The notes under the pieces were generated by a model that was not told where the DNA came from, made no database searches, and was given only the letters and a program-made list of their open reading frames with translations. Shown in pieces: positions 1 to 11,559 of a stretch of 64,000 bases of DNA; the stretch's first letter is position 1; each line of letters starts with the position of its first letter. This DNA comes from Laguncularia racemosa (Eukaryota > Streptophyta > Magnoliopsida > Myrtales > Combretaceae): contig JBBMOL010000046.1 of the NCBI GenBank assembly GCA_037954665.1, forward strand, positions 4,200,501 through 4,264,500, given 5' to 3'. Both the position numbers and the translations under genes were made by a program.

Positions 1-437
1 TCTGTGTGGAAAATGAAGTGAAAGTGTATAAGTAAAGGAAAAAAGTCATAATTGAAATAACTTGTAATTTTATTGCTCGACATCGTCGAAGAGTCTTATT
101 GAACAATAATGGATGTAAACGTAAAAAAAATATTAATTATGATTGCTCCTTATTCTAAAGCAGAACTAATGCTATTAAGGGGATAGGAAAACCAATTATT
201 AAGAGCTAGAGATGGGCTGGAGACATGAGGAACCGAAGTCTCTATTGATGAGTCATCGTTGTTGAAGTTGGCTTGGATTGTCCCTGGATCTTGAGTGCTA
301 ACCGGTCAAGAAAAAATTTGTTGAAGGGGTGGAAAATCCATCTAGGTATCATATAGTCTCCCTCCCCTTCTACCCTTAATTCACCTTGCTTGAATCTCTT
401 CTCTCGGAGTAGGGATATACATTAACTTGAATGTCCT
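1..437 (-). pseudogene. Gypsy polyprotein spacer after protease
   Basis: Minus-strand sequence continuing the protease reading frame past the stop at 438. It translates into short stretches separated by stops, with no catalytic motif. By position it is the protease-RT spacer of the gypsy element above. I recognise no domain here, and the element runs off the left edge of the window. Confidence 0.4.
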
Positions 438-947
438 TTACCGTCCTTTCTTGAATTGGGGTCTCACTTCACTCATTTCTTCTTTAACGACCATGTATAC
501 TTCATCGAATATTTGGAGCCCAAAGTTTTCTGGGCCATCTTTCCCAATGTAGGGTATAGCCGTTTCCTTATAGATGGTGTAGTCTTGCTCGTTTAGCATA
601 GTGACTATTTGGCCATTTGATATGAATTTGACATTTTGGTGAAGGCTCGAAGGTATGGCTCCTGTTGTGTGTATCCAAGGTCTCCCTAGTAGTAGATTAA
701 AGGACCTTAGGATATCGAGGACATGGAATGAGATATTGAAAATTTGCGGGCTAATCTCTATCGGCAGGCCAATCTCTCCTACGATTTCCCTTTTAGAATT
801 GTCAAAGGCCTTGACTATTATTGAGCTTAGCTTGATGTTACTCATATTGACCCCTAGCAAATCGAGGGTAGCTAGAGGACACACATTAAGAGAAGACTCG
901 TTGTCTATGAGGACCCGAGATACTATTGTATTATTGCATTTTACCAC
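438..947 (-). pseudogene. Retropepsin-like aspartic protease domain, gypsy
   Basis: An open 169-codon stretch that in the live element would be the protease cutting the Gag-Pol polyprotein. The active-site region reads VLIDNESSLNVCPL, where working retropepsins have D-T/S-G; here the Gly position is Glu. The second conserved block, LLLGRPWIH followed by a SSLHQNVKFI stretch, is the characteristic C-terminal end of plant gypsy protease domains. The Met at its start is only the first Met after an upstream stop, not a real initiation site, because the domain should be fused to gag. It ends in a stop at 438. The catalytic loop change and lack of upstream continuity argue against function. Confidence 0.8.
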
Positions 948-1082
948 TATAAAAAGTGGCTTGGTGTGTTGGTCGCCATCTTATCCCAACTCCTCAAGCG
1001 AGAAGGTTATCTGATCTATGGTGAAGATTGAGTCTATGATGTGGCTTAATTTTTTTATTGCAATTCCCTTTGGTACCTTAAC

Positions 1083-1988
1083 TTATCTGAGTTCTTTAAA
1101 GAGTGCCTCTTGATGGGGTTCAGATGACATAAAAAGGCCCATTAGTGATATTTGGGCCGGGATTTTGGTGAGTTGTTCTATGATCTTATACTCACTTGAT
1201 TTAATCATCTTTGTGAATGTGGAAAGTCCCTCTTTCTCTTCCTTTTTTACCTCAGTGGTGGGCTCCTCAATGGAGACCCTGTTTTTAAGATCATAGATTC
1301 TTCCTGAGTGAGTGATCCCTCCTACAATTGAAGCTTTCTCTTGATTGATAGCTTGATAGTCAAGTGGTGCCGCCTTATATTTCTTTGGGGAGATTAGGAC
1401 ATGGAACACACACATCTTCTTTGGGACCTTTACCTCTGTCTCTGGTTCCTCATAACATTTTATAACTACTGGTTTCGGGCTAGATCTAATTATATTTATG
1501 GAATCATCTTTCCAATCTAGTCTTCCTCTTCAAATTCGGGCCCCCAACCAGTAGACGACCCATAAACTATTAGCGTGAATGAGTAATCCACCAGATATTC
1601 GAACTTTCCGAATGATTCACCCAAAGTGTCAATTGTTGGATCTCCAACTAACCACCTCTTTATTAACTCCCCTTGTATGTGACTCTTGTGTAGCTTAGGA
1701 GCTCTGTTCTTGTTCTTTACTTCTTTAGATGGCTGGTAGATAGCAGGCTCAACCTGAGTTTTGTCCTTTGGGTTCATGCATTGTAAGTGGCCTGCTTGTT
1801 GCATTATTTATTTTATTAAGGTAGAGAGTTCTTTTAGTCCAGGTTTTGGCCCTTCGGCTGTGATCATGTTGATCGTAGGACTGTGATTGGGTAGCAAATT
1901 TTTGTTGACATTCAGGTTTGGTGCATTGATGAAATCTAACTGTACTATTCTTGCATCGATCAAATCTTGGATTTTGTTTCGAAGTCTC
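1083..1988 (-). pseudogene. Gag-protease linker region, gypsy
   Basis: Minus-strand linker between the Gag zinc knuckle and protease. The best stretch (1415-1083) contains GGITHSGRIYDL, matching the GG-x-TRSGR-x-Y motif common in these plant elements, and then a segment around EYKIIEQLTKIPAQISLMGL and SEPHQEALFKEL that is also typical just upstream of protease. 1804-1517 translates in another frame and has no domain I know. Several frameshifts and stops separate the pieces, so no continuous protein can be read. Function is only structural linkage in the polyprotein. Confidence 0.65.
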
Positions 1989-3298
1989 CAACACTTGTTG
2001 ATGGAGTGTCCTTCTTGCCCTATATGATACTCACATTTGAGGTTGGGGTCAAAATTCCTTGGCCTATATCAATCATTGGAGATTTGGAAGTTGATCAGAT
2101 TATCTGCTTGTAATCGAGCAAAAACCTGGCTATGCAGGATTGGGATTAGAGTGAACTATCTTAGAGCTCTAGTAACTTAGGTCTGATTCACCGATGATTG
2201 TTGGATTGAGGTGTTCATTGTTTGGAAAGTCATATGAGACCCCAGTCTGCCATTCTTGCTTGAGTTAACTATACTGACCGTGGCTTCTTTATCTTTATTA
2301 TTCTCCAAAAGTCTTGGGGATGATGCAATTCTGGGAGAGTCGGTAGTTTGGAGTTTTCTGGATGTAATGGAATTCTCTATCCTGCATCCTTCTGCTACTA
2401 CTTTTGCGAAATTGGATGAGGTTTATCCCACTAGATGTGTGAAATAAGGTTTCTCCAATGTATTGGTGACAATGAAAGTTAACTCCTTCTCCGAGATTGG
2501 AGTGGAAACCCTAGCGGCTTGAGCCCTCTAACGCTGAGCATATTCTTTGAAGGATTCGTTGTGCTTCTTTCGAAGGCTCCCTAAATCCAGCACCGAAGGG
2601 GGAACTTCGATGTTGAATTTGTATTGTTCATAAAACGCATGGGCCAATTTATTCCATGTGTCGACTTGGTTGAGATCTAACTATGCATACCATATTATAG
2701 TAGGGCTTGTGAGGTTGTCCTGAAAGGTTTGGACCATGAGCTAGTTATATTGTGCGTATTTACTCATTTTCTGCACATATAGCTTTGTGTGCATCTTAGG
2801 ATAACCGGTGTTGTTATATTTCTCAAATTTTGGCACCTTGAATTTCTTATATACTAAAAGGTCCGTGATGCTGGTTTGATCAAAACTGTCGGGACCCTCT
2901 AAAGTCTTTATCTTGTCAGCCTGTTGCTGGAAGAGTTTCCTCTCTATTTCTTTCTACCTATCTTCCATTTCCCTCTTTATGTCATTCAAAGTTAGCCCCA
3001 TATTGATCGTCATTTTTGGTTCATACTTAAATGCAGGGTTAAGTCAAGAGTTGATTTCTTTGTATTCCAGTGGCTGGATTTCTACCGCCTTTCCCTTTTG
3101 AGCCCCTGAATGTTCCTCTTGAGTAGGCTGGGTGGTGCGAAGGAGACCAATGCTCTCTATCAAGAAACGGACTTGCGTGGTCAATTGTTGGACTGCTTAT
3201 TCCAATGATATGATCCTTAGATCGGGGGAAGTGTCAGTGTTGTTGCTATTGTCGTTGTTGACATGACTGTTGTCGTTGTTGTTGCCACTACTAGACAT
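1989..3298 (-). pseudogene. Retrotransposon Gag (capsid/nucleocapsid), gypsy
   Basis: Gag of the Ogre-like element. The likely start is Met at 3298 (MSSSGNNNDNS, an Asn/Asp/Ser-rich leader). Downstream are a coiled-coil-like basic segment, then the retrotransposon gag domain, recognisable from blocks such as VPKFEKYNNTGYPKMH, LAHAFYEQYKFN and LRKKHNESFKEYAQR. It ends in a nucleocapsid zinc knuckle at 2035-1991: C-x2-H-x5-H-x4-C within CEYHIGQEGHSINKC, with all metal ligands kept. At least seven in-frame stops interrupt it, several at positions where relatives have Trp or Gln. It follows the coiled-coil ORF with a gap of about 285 bp. Confidence 0.8.
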
Positions 3299-3582
3299 TT
3301 TAGCCTTAGAGTGAGTGTTGATTGGATTTCTTGGAGGTTTTGGTTGTTTAGGAGCTATCTTTGATACTTGGAAAGTCAAACTCGATTTCTATTAGCAAGC
3401 ATTTATTTTTTTGTTTATATATATATATAAATACAAATGGGTATGATGCATGTATCACACACAGATGCAAAAGAACCAACACTTAATTAATGATGTAATA
3501 ATATTGGAATTTTATTAATATTACAAGCTTTGGAGTTTAATGCTTTATTGAAAACATAAGAAATACTATGATCTAATTTCTC

Positions 3583-5126
3583 TTAACTTCTAAGCTTCCT
3601 CTTCTTTAGTTGGGTAGGTGTTGACTCTTTCTTTTTCTTCTCAGTGTCCATGGTAGCTTCTAGTGTTTTAACCCTTGCTTGGGTTTTCCTTAGCTAGGCT
3701 TTAAGTGCCTTGCTCCTCTGATTAGATTCCTTGAATCTATTCTTCCATACATCTTTCTTGCTTTCTATGTTTTTAAAATGGACTTCCATCCGAGCCCTCA
3801 CCTATTCCATGTAAGTTTTCATTTTCGGGCTTGGGTTGCCTGGTGCAAGCTGAGTGATATCGGGAGCATGGTACATCCTTTCCCCCATCTTGTATAATTG
3901 GTTGATGACAAAATCCCTAGTAGCTCGGTGTTTTCCCACTTCACCATCCAATTCCCCGAGGTCTATGTTAGGGCTCTCAATTCAGGCCTCCCATAGGACC
4001 CTTATCTCTGCTAACTTGGCGATTTTATCAACTACTAACATGTTTGGGTCCTAAAATTCAACTGTGATCCTTTCTAATGATGACCTGTCAACTATGTCTT
4101 GGATGGTGCCAAATTGATGGACCACTAAATTTGGATGGTAGCCCATACACCAATTAAGCCCAATCAATGGAATGACTTGAAAGTTTTTGCACATTAAAAT
4201 AATTTTACTACAACAGCTCCATCTAGCAGTCCACAAAATATCTTCAGCACTAAAATCCTTGAGCACCTCAACCCAACTATGGTTGGGAAGGTCATCTAGT
4301 AGCTTCATCCTTTCTACACATGAATCTATGAGGTCTACCTATTGGGCTAATGATTTTCTAACCATGTTTAGCCCAAAACATTTGAGGTGGCTAACAAACC
4401 ATATTAGAATAAGGTTAATATTTAAGCGGAGAATTCCATGACCCTTTTTCTTTACGAAATTTAGATTTTGGATCCGCTCAGCTAGAAGGGTTGGGATGTA
4501 AGACTTTCCTTCCAAGAATTGAAATATTAATTTTGCAACTCTATAATGAATATGGAAGATCTTAGTAGGAAAAAGGGTAATTGCAAATGTTGTTAAGATG
4601 AAGGGACAAACTTGTCTTTGTTTGTAATTTTTAGGGGTCTCCACATAAGATATCCTTCTTATTTCCATCATTGCATTGTGCCACAAACTAAGCTTCTAAT
4701 TCATCCATTCAAAGACAGTACCCATTGCTATTTCCCAATGCTTGGTTGATTATCGCTCTACGAACCCCTAGAAGTTTGCTGAATATGCTGGCTAACCTAG
4801 CCTCTAAATCTGGCACATATACCCCCATTGGAAAGTGGAGGGGCTTGGAGAAGCTGAGTATACTCTTCCTTAGTTAGGGTAATCTCATGTGGCCCAAAAA
4901 AGAAAGCCACGGGCTCAGGTTCCTAAAAGTGTAATACAACCCGAATCAGAGGTAGATTGACATCCATTTTCATCAGTGAAAGGATGGGCCCTATTTTATC
5001 TTGGATGAAGGTCTGCTCTTTAGGACTGTATAGAGTGAGCTAAGGGTCTAGTACTAGCTTGGGATCTAGAGGCTAGCAAACATGAATCTCTTTGCGAAAA
5101 AGACGGTCAATTACAGTGTTAGCCAT
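3583..5126 (-). pseudogene. Extra ORF upstream of gag, DUF7745-like plus coiled coil
   Basis: About 510 codons on the minus strand, starting at MANTVIDRLF (5126) and ending in TAA at 3583. The N-terminal two thirds resemble the plant DUF7745 family that accompanies some retrotransposons: a TLTKEEYTQLL block, then IHYRVAKLIFQFLEGKSYIP and PTLLAERIQ, then WTARWSCCSKIILMCKNFQ followed by VIPLIGLNWCMGYHPN. The C-terminal 110 residues are charged and heptad-like (KNIESKKDVWKNRFKESNQ, KTQARVKTLEATMDTEKKKK), predicting a coiled coil. Stops and frameshifts occur throughout. Ogre elements carry an extra ORF of unknown function in this place. No biochemical role can be given. DUF assignment is from memory of family-like motifs and needs a profile search. 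Confidence 0.65.
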
Positions 5127-5694
5127 TTAGTAGAGTTACAAAATGAAAATTTCTAATTACAAACAATTATCTTACAAATACATAATTATCATGATAACAA
5201 TTCTTTACAGGGAATGTTTACAAAAAGGAAATTGCATCCAAACTCTAAAGTGAAAAAGAAAGAAAAATTTACAAGATACTACCTCATTAATTATTTGCCG
5301 GTTCATGATCTCAATTCTCATGTATGCAAAGAGGTGGGTTCTAAAAGTTTCCAAGCTTTATGGCCTCCTATATTTTTGAAGAAATGGATCTCAGGCCATA
5401 TCGAAGCATTGAGTGGGGTAGCTTAATCAGCCTCGAGCGGTGATTACTTCACTTCACCTAGAACTTACACAATGGCTCCCCTTCTTAAGGTTCTAAATGG
5501 TTGGAGTTTGATTGTATCTAATCACATAATCATATGCATGAAAACTCAATAAAAAACTAAAGTTATTAAATCCTCGGATCAAGAGAAAATATAAACATTA
5601 GCACAAACAATATTTTACAGAAAGAATGTTAACTAATGATATCTAAAATAAATTATAATTTTATAAGGTTTAGGTGGCTAGACCAATAAACAAG
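5127..5694 (-). other. Untranslated leader between primer site and first ORF
   Basis: About 570 bp with no convincing coding on either strand. It lies between the primer binding site and the first ORF of the minus-strand element, so it is read as its 5' untranslated leader and packaging region. The plus-strand open stretch at 5214-5426 has no recognisable content. Confidence 0.5.
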
Positions 5695-5712
5695 TCCCTA
5701 GTGGAGTCACCA
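5695..5712 (-). other. tRNA primer binding site (PBS)
   Basis: On the minus strand this reads TGGTGACTCCACTAGGGA, beginning with the TGG expected opposite a tRNA CCA end. It sits directly at the inner LTR boundary. It resembles the TGGCGACTCC type of PBS seen in plant Ogre-like elements, which I recall as tRNA-Arg-primed; the tRNA identity is not proven here. Confidence 0.6.
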
Positions 5713-7108
5713 TCCTATCGAGTCTAATTTATTTTTTTTATTATTTTCCTAATTCGATTCATATTAGATCCTATGCTCATCTAATATAAACCCTCGACTT
5801 GGATAAGATTTTTTTTTTTTTTAATTTTCATCATTTATTTGGAGTCGCCACCCAATTGGAGTTGGGAAAAAATTGTTAAGCGGATTAATTCTAATTTTAA
5901 CACTAGTCAACGAAACCGTTTTTTTTTTTAAAGAAAAGTTAGAGATTCTTGACTCAGGGGCTATTATATTAAAACCTTAAAATCACCACATTAACCTTCT
6001 GAAAATTTTATTTTATGATATCCTTTTTAGCACAAAAGAAAATATTAACATAAAATGGAATAATGATTATATTAATAATGGTTTAAAACATTTTTCTTTA
6101 TTTTTTTTAAGTTGTCCCATAAGGGTGCCTACTTACTCACTATTCGGGATCAAACAGGTCGTAGTTCGCTTATATAAAACTTTAATGAATTATTTAGTCT
6201 TAATTATGAAAACGTGCCAGGCTTACGTTTATTACCATTTAAATTTATTTAAAGAAATTTCTAAGCTTAAGCTTTATTTCCTAATTTTGAAAAAGTAAAA
6301 CCTCTAATTTTGAAAAATGAAAATTATTATATACATATATTTTATCAAAATCCTTTTTCTAGACAATAAAACATTATATATATATATATATATTAGAAAA
6401 CTCACACCTTAAACTAAAAAAAATTTAAAAGAAAAACAAAAAAGAAATTCTAAACCTAATTCTCCTTTATTAAGATTCTCATTATTTTATCAATAACAAA
6501 ACACATTTCTAAAACATATGTCTTTTATCATTATCATTATTTTTATTATTTATTTATTTTTATCTTTTTATTTATTAATATTATTGTCAACTAATAATAA
6601 TAATAATATGAGACCCACTAACTTAGACATAGGTCGATTTGGGTCGCTTCAGTTTGGTTCGGGTTGGATTTGGGTTAAACTTAGGTCACATCGGGCACGC
6701 ATGTGGCAGTTAGAAGGTCCTCGTTGGCAATGCTCCGGTGGTTGTTAAAGGCGGTTGAGAAGTCGAATATGAGGTTCTCAAGGGTGTGGAGTCAGCTGAT
6801 TGTGTCAATTTGCACTAAAAACTACTATTGGTGGTAGTTCGAATGGCAGCCGATGGTGGGGGTCTTACTCTGATGTAAGCTTTTCTTGAACAAATTGAAT
6901 CTTAAGATTTAGCTTTTATGAATCCATGGATGTCTAAGCTTTCAAATATATCGATATCTTGCTTTGCGTCATGCACTGAACTAGAAAACCTAGAGAGAAG
7001 GCAAACTATGGGTGTAGTGTTCTTAGAGAGAGAATGGTTACGGCGAGATGGTTTATGTGTGTTTTTCAGTTTTTTAAAAGTTTCGTTGAGCTTGCGAGGT
7101 TGAATCTT

Positions 7109-7116
7109 ATTTATAG
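7109..7116 (-). promoter_or_regulatory. TATA box of the LTR promoter
   Basis: TATAAATA on the minus strand in the context ATCTATAAATAAGATT, about 680 bp inside the LTR start, which is a normal U3 length. Transcription would start near 7080 and run toward gag. Confidence 0.55.
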
Positions 7117-7354
7117 ATGCCATGATCAAGCTCGAGGGAACCTTGGATTGCACCGAATCAAGTTCCGTTCGGATTTGATTTTTTTTTGTTAAGATTTATA
7201 TTAATTAAATCTTAGGTTAAGTATAGGTGGATTTGTATGGAAAAATTGTTTTGGGCAGGCTAAATTCATTGTTATCCATCTGTTTTCCCCCTTTGAGGAT
7301 GTCGGATTTCTCTCTACTTTGTCTTCTCGCCGTTGGCCGAAGGAAGAAGATGAG

Positions 7355-7403
7355 TACGTGCCTTGCACGTGCTCATTTTAGTCAATCGCATGTTGCCACG
7401 TGG
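7355..7403 (-). promoter_or_regulatory. Cluster of G-box/ACGT cores in LTR U3
   Basis: Three ACGTG cores within 49 bp: tacgtg (7355), gcacgtgc (7365-7372) and the palindrome ccacgtgg (7396-7403). They lie about 250 bp upstream of the LTR TATA box on the minus strand. Such elements bind bZIP and bHLH factors in plants; a role in LTR activation is inference. Confidence 0.4.
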
Positions 7404-7791
7404 TATCTCGGAGGAAAAAAAAAAGAAAGAAAAATGGTATAAAGTGCCTCCCTACATATTCAAACTCCTCACCTCAAGTCTCCTACATGTGCTTAAGATA
7501 ACATGCGAACCAGCTAAGCCAACCCATTTCTCAATTTATGATTGCAATTAAATTACATATTAACCTACTATCTTAGTTAATTTTTGCTAATTTGAGGTTA
7601 TTGAATTTAATTTAGAAACCCATATATATATTTTTTATTTGTTATTTTTAATTTTATAAAGAAATTTCATTTTTATTATTTTTCTTCATTATTTATTTTT
7701 TATTATTTTGTAAACCTAGGTTTGTTTTTGTTTTGTTGTTTTTTATTTTTATTATTATTATTTTTAGATGGGGCAAAATGGGGTGTTTACA

Positions 7792-8131
7792 CTTCTTCTT
7801 CTCTCTCTCTCTATCTTTTTTCCTTCCATGAAACATCGTTCCTTGTAACTTACCAATACTAGTTAAAGTAAATAATCTTAATTTAATTAAGATACATGTG
7901 AATGACGATATGGTGTTACTAGGCAGTATTTTTGATTGATATTGAGTTAGATTCATGAATGGGTAAGGTGAAGATTTGATTTGAAGTAAGTGATGGCAGT
8001 GAGTGAAATTGGTGTCAGATCACTTGTATTTTGGAGATATTTCTTGCAAATTTTGATGAAATTATCTTAATTATACTTCCCAAAATAGTAGTCTCATGTT
8101 ACATGTGGAGTTTATACAAGTTTTCTCTATT
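7792..8131. other. Short unassigned AT-rich stretch
   Basis: Sequence flanking the LTR end. It contains a CT-rich run (7794-7820) and no coding or RNA feature that I can support. Confidence 0.5.
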
Positions 8132-8589
8132 ATTCGAGTGTATAAACCTAAGATGGGTAATTTGGTCTCTTTATATGTGTTACAACATAAAATGGAAAAT
8201 GTATTTAGATTGTAGGTTCTTTGCAAATCAAATTCATAAAAAGTTTATAAAAATTGTAACTTAAAACAATGAAGTTAGCTAAAATAAAGTTTCAAAAAAG
8301 ATGTAAAGTAGAAATAATAATATTACAGTAGTAGCTTATCAAATTTAAGTATTTTATATTATTCGAGTGCGCTAAACCTAAGAAGGGTAATTTAGTCTCT
8401 TTATATGTGTTACAACATAAAATGGAAAATGTATCTAGATTCTACGTTCTTTGACAATTGAATTCATAGAAAATTTATAAAAATTGTAACTTAAAACAAT
8501 GAAGTTAGTTGAATTAAAGTTTCAAAAAGGATGCAAAGTAGAAACAATTATATTACAGTAGTAGCTTATTAAATATGAGCATTATGCTT
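8132..8589. repeat. 229-bp tandem duplication (two units)
   Basis: Unit 1 begins at 8132 (attcgagtg) and unit 2 at 8361, an offset of 229 bp. The units share long blocks, including ctctttatatgtgttacaac and tattacagtagtagcttat, with roughly 90% identity. Both copies are full of stops. No element family is recognised. Confidence 0.8.
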
Positions 8590-10463
8590 TATAAAGGTTT
8601 AGTAGATGATTAAAGCAATGAGTTGATCACTATGATATATGAGATATATTAGGCAACTTGTAGTTGATAGGTTTAAAGTTTGTACTTAATGTATGAAAAA
8701 TTATTTTATATAAATGAATTTTGCTGCATTAACTTTGAAAATGAATTGTCATTACTATGAATGTTGTAATATGTTGTTTTAATGCTATTTGAATGATTGA
8801 TTAAGTTTAGATAAAAATAAAGGAAGAATTTAGTACTAAGTTGAGATGAAAAGTAGTACTGGATAATCTATAAGTTATGTAATGTGGAATATGTTTATGT
8901 GATGGAGAAGTGAACATGTATTTGCATACCTTTGAGTGTTTCAATTTTATTTGCTTGATCACCTAAAATTTAAGTTAGAGATAGATAGATAGATATTATT
9001 GAGAGATGCACTTCATATATTTCATCTAATATATAAGGACACTAAAGTACAAAATAATGCAAGTTTAATGATTTTACTAAATTAAGTGAAATGAGAAGGT
9101 CATGCTTAGCTAAGAAATTAGCATTATTGCTAATGGCTTATTCGCTTCATCACATGGAGTAAAAATTTACAATTTAATAGGAATGGGGTAAACAAGTAAT
9201 AGGCTATTACTTTGTTTAGTTGAACAAAATGTATGATATTGTGTTGACAATGAATATAATTTTAATTACGAAAATACCCATATTATTATAAATCAAAATT
9301 AGTTAATATTCCTAAACCCAAATCCTGGCTAGCTCCCATTACTAAAAACAATCATTAGCCACTACCAATGTCTGACTAATCTAATTACCATTGTCTCCAC
9401 AAATTTCACAAACCACTAAGGAAAGAAAGAAGAAGATTTGATGCTACAAACTTGAAGGAAGAGTAACATAACTTGAGCTTTACAGACTTGAATGAAGAAC
9501 CTTTATGGTGGGATTGTTGCAACTTGACATCACTTAAGTGAATGAAGATCGCAACTTAAATGATGAAGATATACCATTGTAATGCTAGTGTTAGTGTAGC
9601 TTTAGTGGTTTATTGGTTATGTTTATAGCTCTGTGGTGGTACGTGGCTTTAGTTCATGTTTTGTATCGGTGCAACTTTGATTCATGGTTTGTATGGCTTG
9701 GTTGTGTGGTTCATGTGACTTGGGTCTATGATGTGGCGATTAGTTGCTTTAGTAGCAGTGTGTTAAGTTGTGGATGTGTAGCTAGTGTGAAGGAGGATAG
9801 TTCTATATATAGTAATGATTAGATTGTAACAGCCACTCATGGGGTTTCCTTTGTAATAGCTATTCATTATTTGGTAGTTTTATTTTATTTGTTTTGCCTC
9901 ATTGAATCTTTGTTCATGTTAAGTGGACACTACAATAGGCCTGTTTTATGGAATAGAAAGTGTCACTTAAGGTTTCATTATGGATCTCAGTTATTTGGAA
10001 GGTGGGAGATACAATAGTGGGTTTTGGTCATCTAAAAGGTGAAAGATGTCACTTAAGGTTTCATTATGGATTTGGTGGCGCAAGTTTAACATAATTTATT
10101 AAACTCCTCAAGCAAGGTTAAGGTGGCATTGTTTTTTTTTTAACTCCATAGTGAGACCATAATATCATTATGTGAATATTACATTCATATGATTGATTTG
10201 CATTACATTCAAATAGTTGAGTGATTACTTATTTGTATTCACACCCATAATGGTATAGCATATTTCAAAAATAGTGAATAAATGAGAAAATCCTCTTAAT
10301 TGGTTAGTTTTAACTTTTTAGCAAATCAAAACATTAGAAATAATCTACTTGTTATTCACATTGTGTAGAAAGAACATGATGTGATTCTGGGTTGCTCTAA
10401 AATCAATTAATATTTGATTTTGTGCTTTAGGGTTTAAAGATAATAAAAGGGATATTTTTATCA
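8590..10463. other. AT-rich intergenic sequence, no gene seen
   Basis: No domain is recognisable in six frames. It holds a short GATA microsatellite (8979-8995) and a 24-bp direct repeat, gtcacttaaggtttcattat and on, at about 9961 and 10048. The open stretch at 9613-9822 is Cys/Trp/Val-rich with no known motif. Confidence 0.5.
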
Positions 10464-10472
10464 ATTTTAAAT

Positions 10473-10804
10473 GGGAAAAGGAAAAAAAATTCCGTTTTTA
10501 AAATATTATTACAAATTTTCCAATTGAGAAAATATTCTAAAAACTATACCACTTAAAATCTACATTTGAAATGTCGATTTCAAGTTGGTTTAAAATTGGC
10601 ACTTTAAGTGCTCATTTCACCTTTGGTCTTCCTTATTTTCATTGCCTATGAAATTGGCACTTCAATTGCAGATTTCAGTGGGAAACAATGAAATCGGTAT
10701 TTAAAGTGCCAATTTTAAGTAATATATTTTTAGGAATATTTTCCCAATTAACACATTTGCAGTATTATTTAAAAAAAAAAAGAAATATTTTTTTCCTTAT
10801 CTCG
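10473..10804. mobile_element. MULE-like MITE with about 90-bp TIRs
   Basis: The left arm 10473-10560 and right arm 10712-10804 are inverted copies: GAAAATATTC(C)TAAAAA, TACTTAAAAT and AAGGAAAAAAA appear in both. The centre is itself palindromic, repeating AAATTGGCACTT in both senses. Flanking nonamers attttaaat (10464-10472) and attttgaat (10805-10813) match at 8 of 9 bases, the target duplication length of Mutator-type elements. It has no coding capacity. Confidence 0.75.
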
Positions 10805-10813
10805 ATTTTGAAT

Positions 10814-11559
10814 ATATTTGAAAAAACAAAATTGAAAAGGATATGGACATAATCAATATTAGATATGATGTATTCACATTAAAGTGAATTAGTTTTTTAT
10901 TGAATCATAAATTGATATGAAACTTGATTTATTAAATATTTAAGGGTCTTAAAAGAAATTGATATTATGATGGTTCTAATAACTCGATTGTCAATAAATC
11001 CAATATAGACCAATAAGAACTCAATGTGAATAAAAAAGAATTAAATTCTTAATACCCAATAAATTAGACTCAAAAGTCTCACAATGTCTATGACATAGAC
11101 TTAAACTTAAAAATTAACCTTTATTCTATTACATGACTTGTTAGGCTAGGTCATGTGAACCTAGTTAACCTTATGTTGGGCTTTCTCTAAGTGGGAAAAA
11201 AAAGAAATATAAAATAAAAATTTCTAAACTTATTCGGCTGGTCATGTGAACCTAGTTAACTTTGTGCTGGTCTTTCTCCAAGTTAATTGATAGGAATCAA
11301 ATTCTCACAAGACCAATCACCAGGGCTTGAGCTAAGGGCTTACAAAACTTAGTTTTGAGAATCTTTCATGAGCAACCTAATCTTGAGGATGTTAACTTGA
11401 TTTCTTCCTTTTCATCATATAATTGTTGTGCATTTAGATAGATACACTTATCAGTTCTACAGGGTGCCAAATCACCTATACTATTGAGTGATTCGAGAAC
11501 CTCAACAAGACTCATATCCAGTGACCTTGAAGAACTGGCATGTTGAAGACTATTTTTAT
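10814..11559. other. Unassigned sequence with a dispersed direct repeat
   Basis: No coding feature. A block of about 50 bp containing GTCATGTGAACCTAGTTAAC occurs twice, at 11144-11195 and 11236-11284, separated by an A-rich spacer. Confidence 0.55.

Larger units (their letters stand above)
1..7791 (-). mobile_element. Ogre-like Ty3/gypsy retrotransposon, 5' half, decayed
   Basis: Composite call. Reading the minus strand from 7791 downward gives an LTR, a tRNA primer site, a leader, an extra ORF, gag with a zinc knuckle, a linker and a retropepsin-like domain. RT, RNase H and integrase should lie to the left of base 1, outside the window. The extra ORF upstream of gag together with a long LTR is the known architecture of Ogre-type members of the plant Tat lineage. 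All coding parts carry several in-frame stops, so the copy is dead. Lineage assignment is inference because the RT is not visible. Confidence 0.75.
5713..7791 (-). repeat. 5' LTR of Ogre-like element (2.08 kb)
   Basis: Minus-oriented LTR. It starts with TGTAAACACCCC at 7791 and ends against the PBS at about 5713; the inner end has lost a clean CA. It includes a promoter (TATA at 7109-7116), homopolymer T runs and a second gagtcgcca motif at 5840. Two blocks are shared with the LTR at 58.7-61.2 kb: the gagtcg-cac block with the following TTGGGAAAAA, and the TTTATAG-TGCCATG block. Its partner LTR would lie off the left edge. Confidence 0.7.

Noticed and set aside
6371..6620. Open frame beginning in a TAT/ATT run (6518-6748)
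   Set aside because: The N-terminal half is a translated microsatellite and the whole lies inside the LTR.
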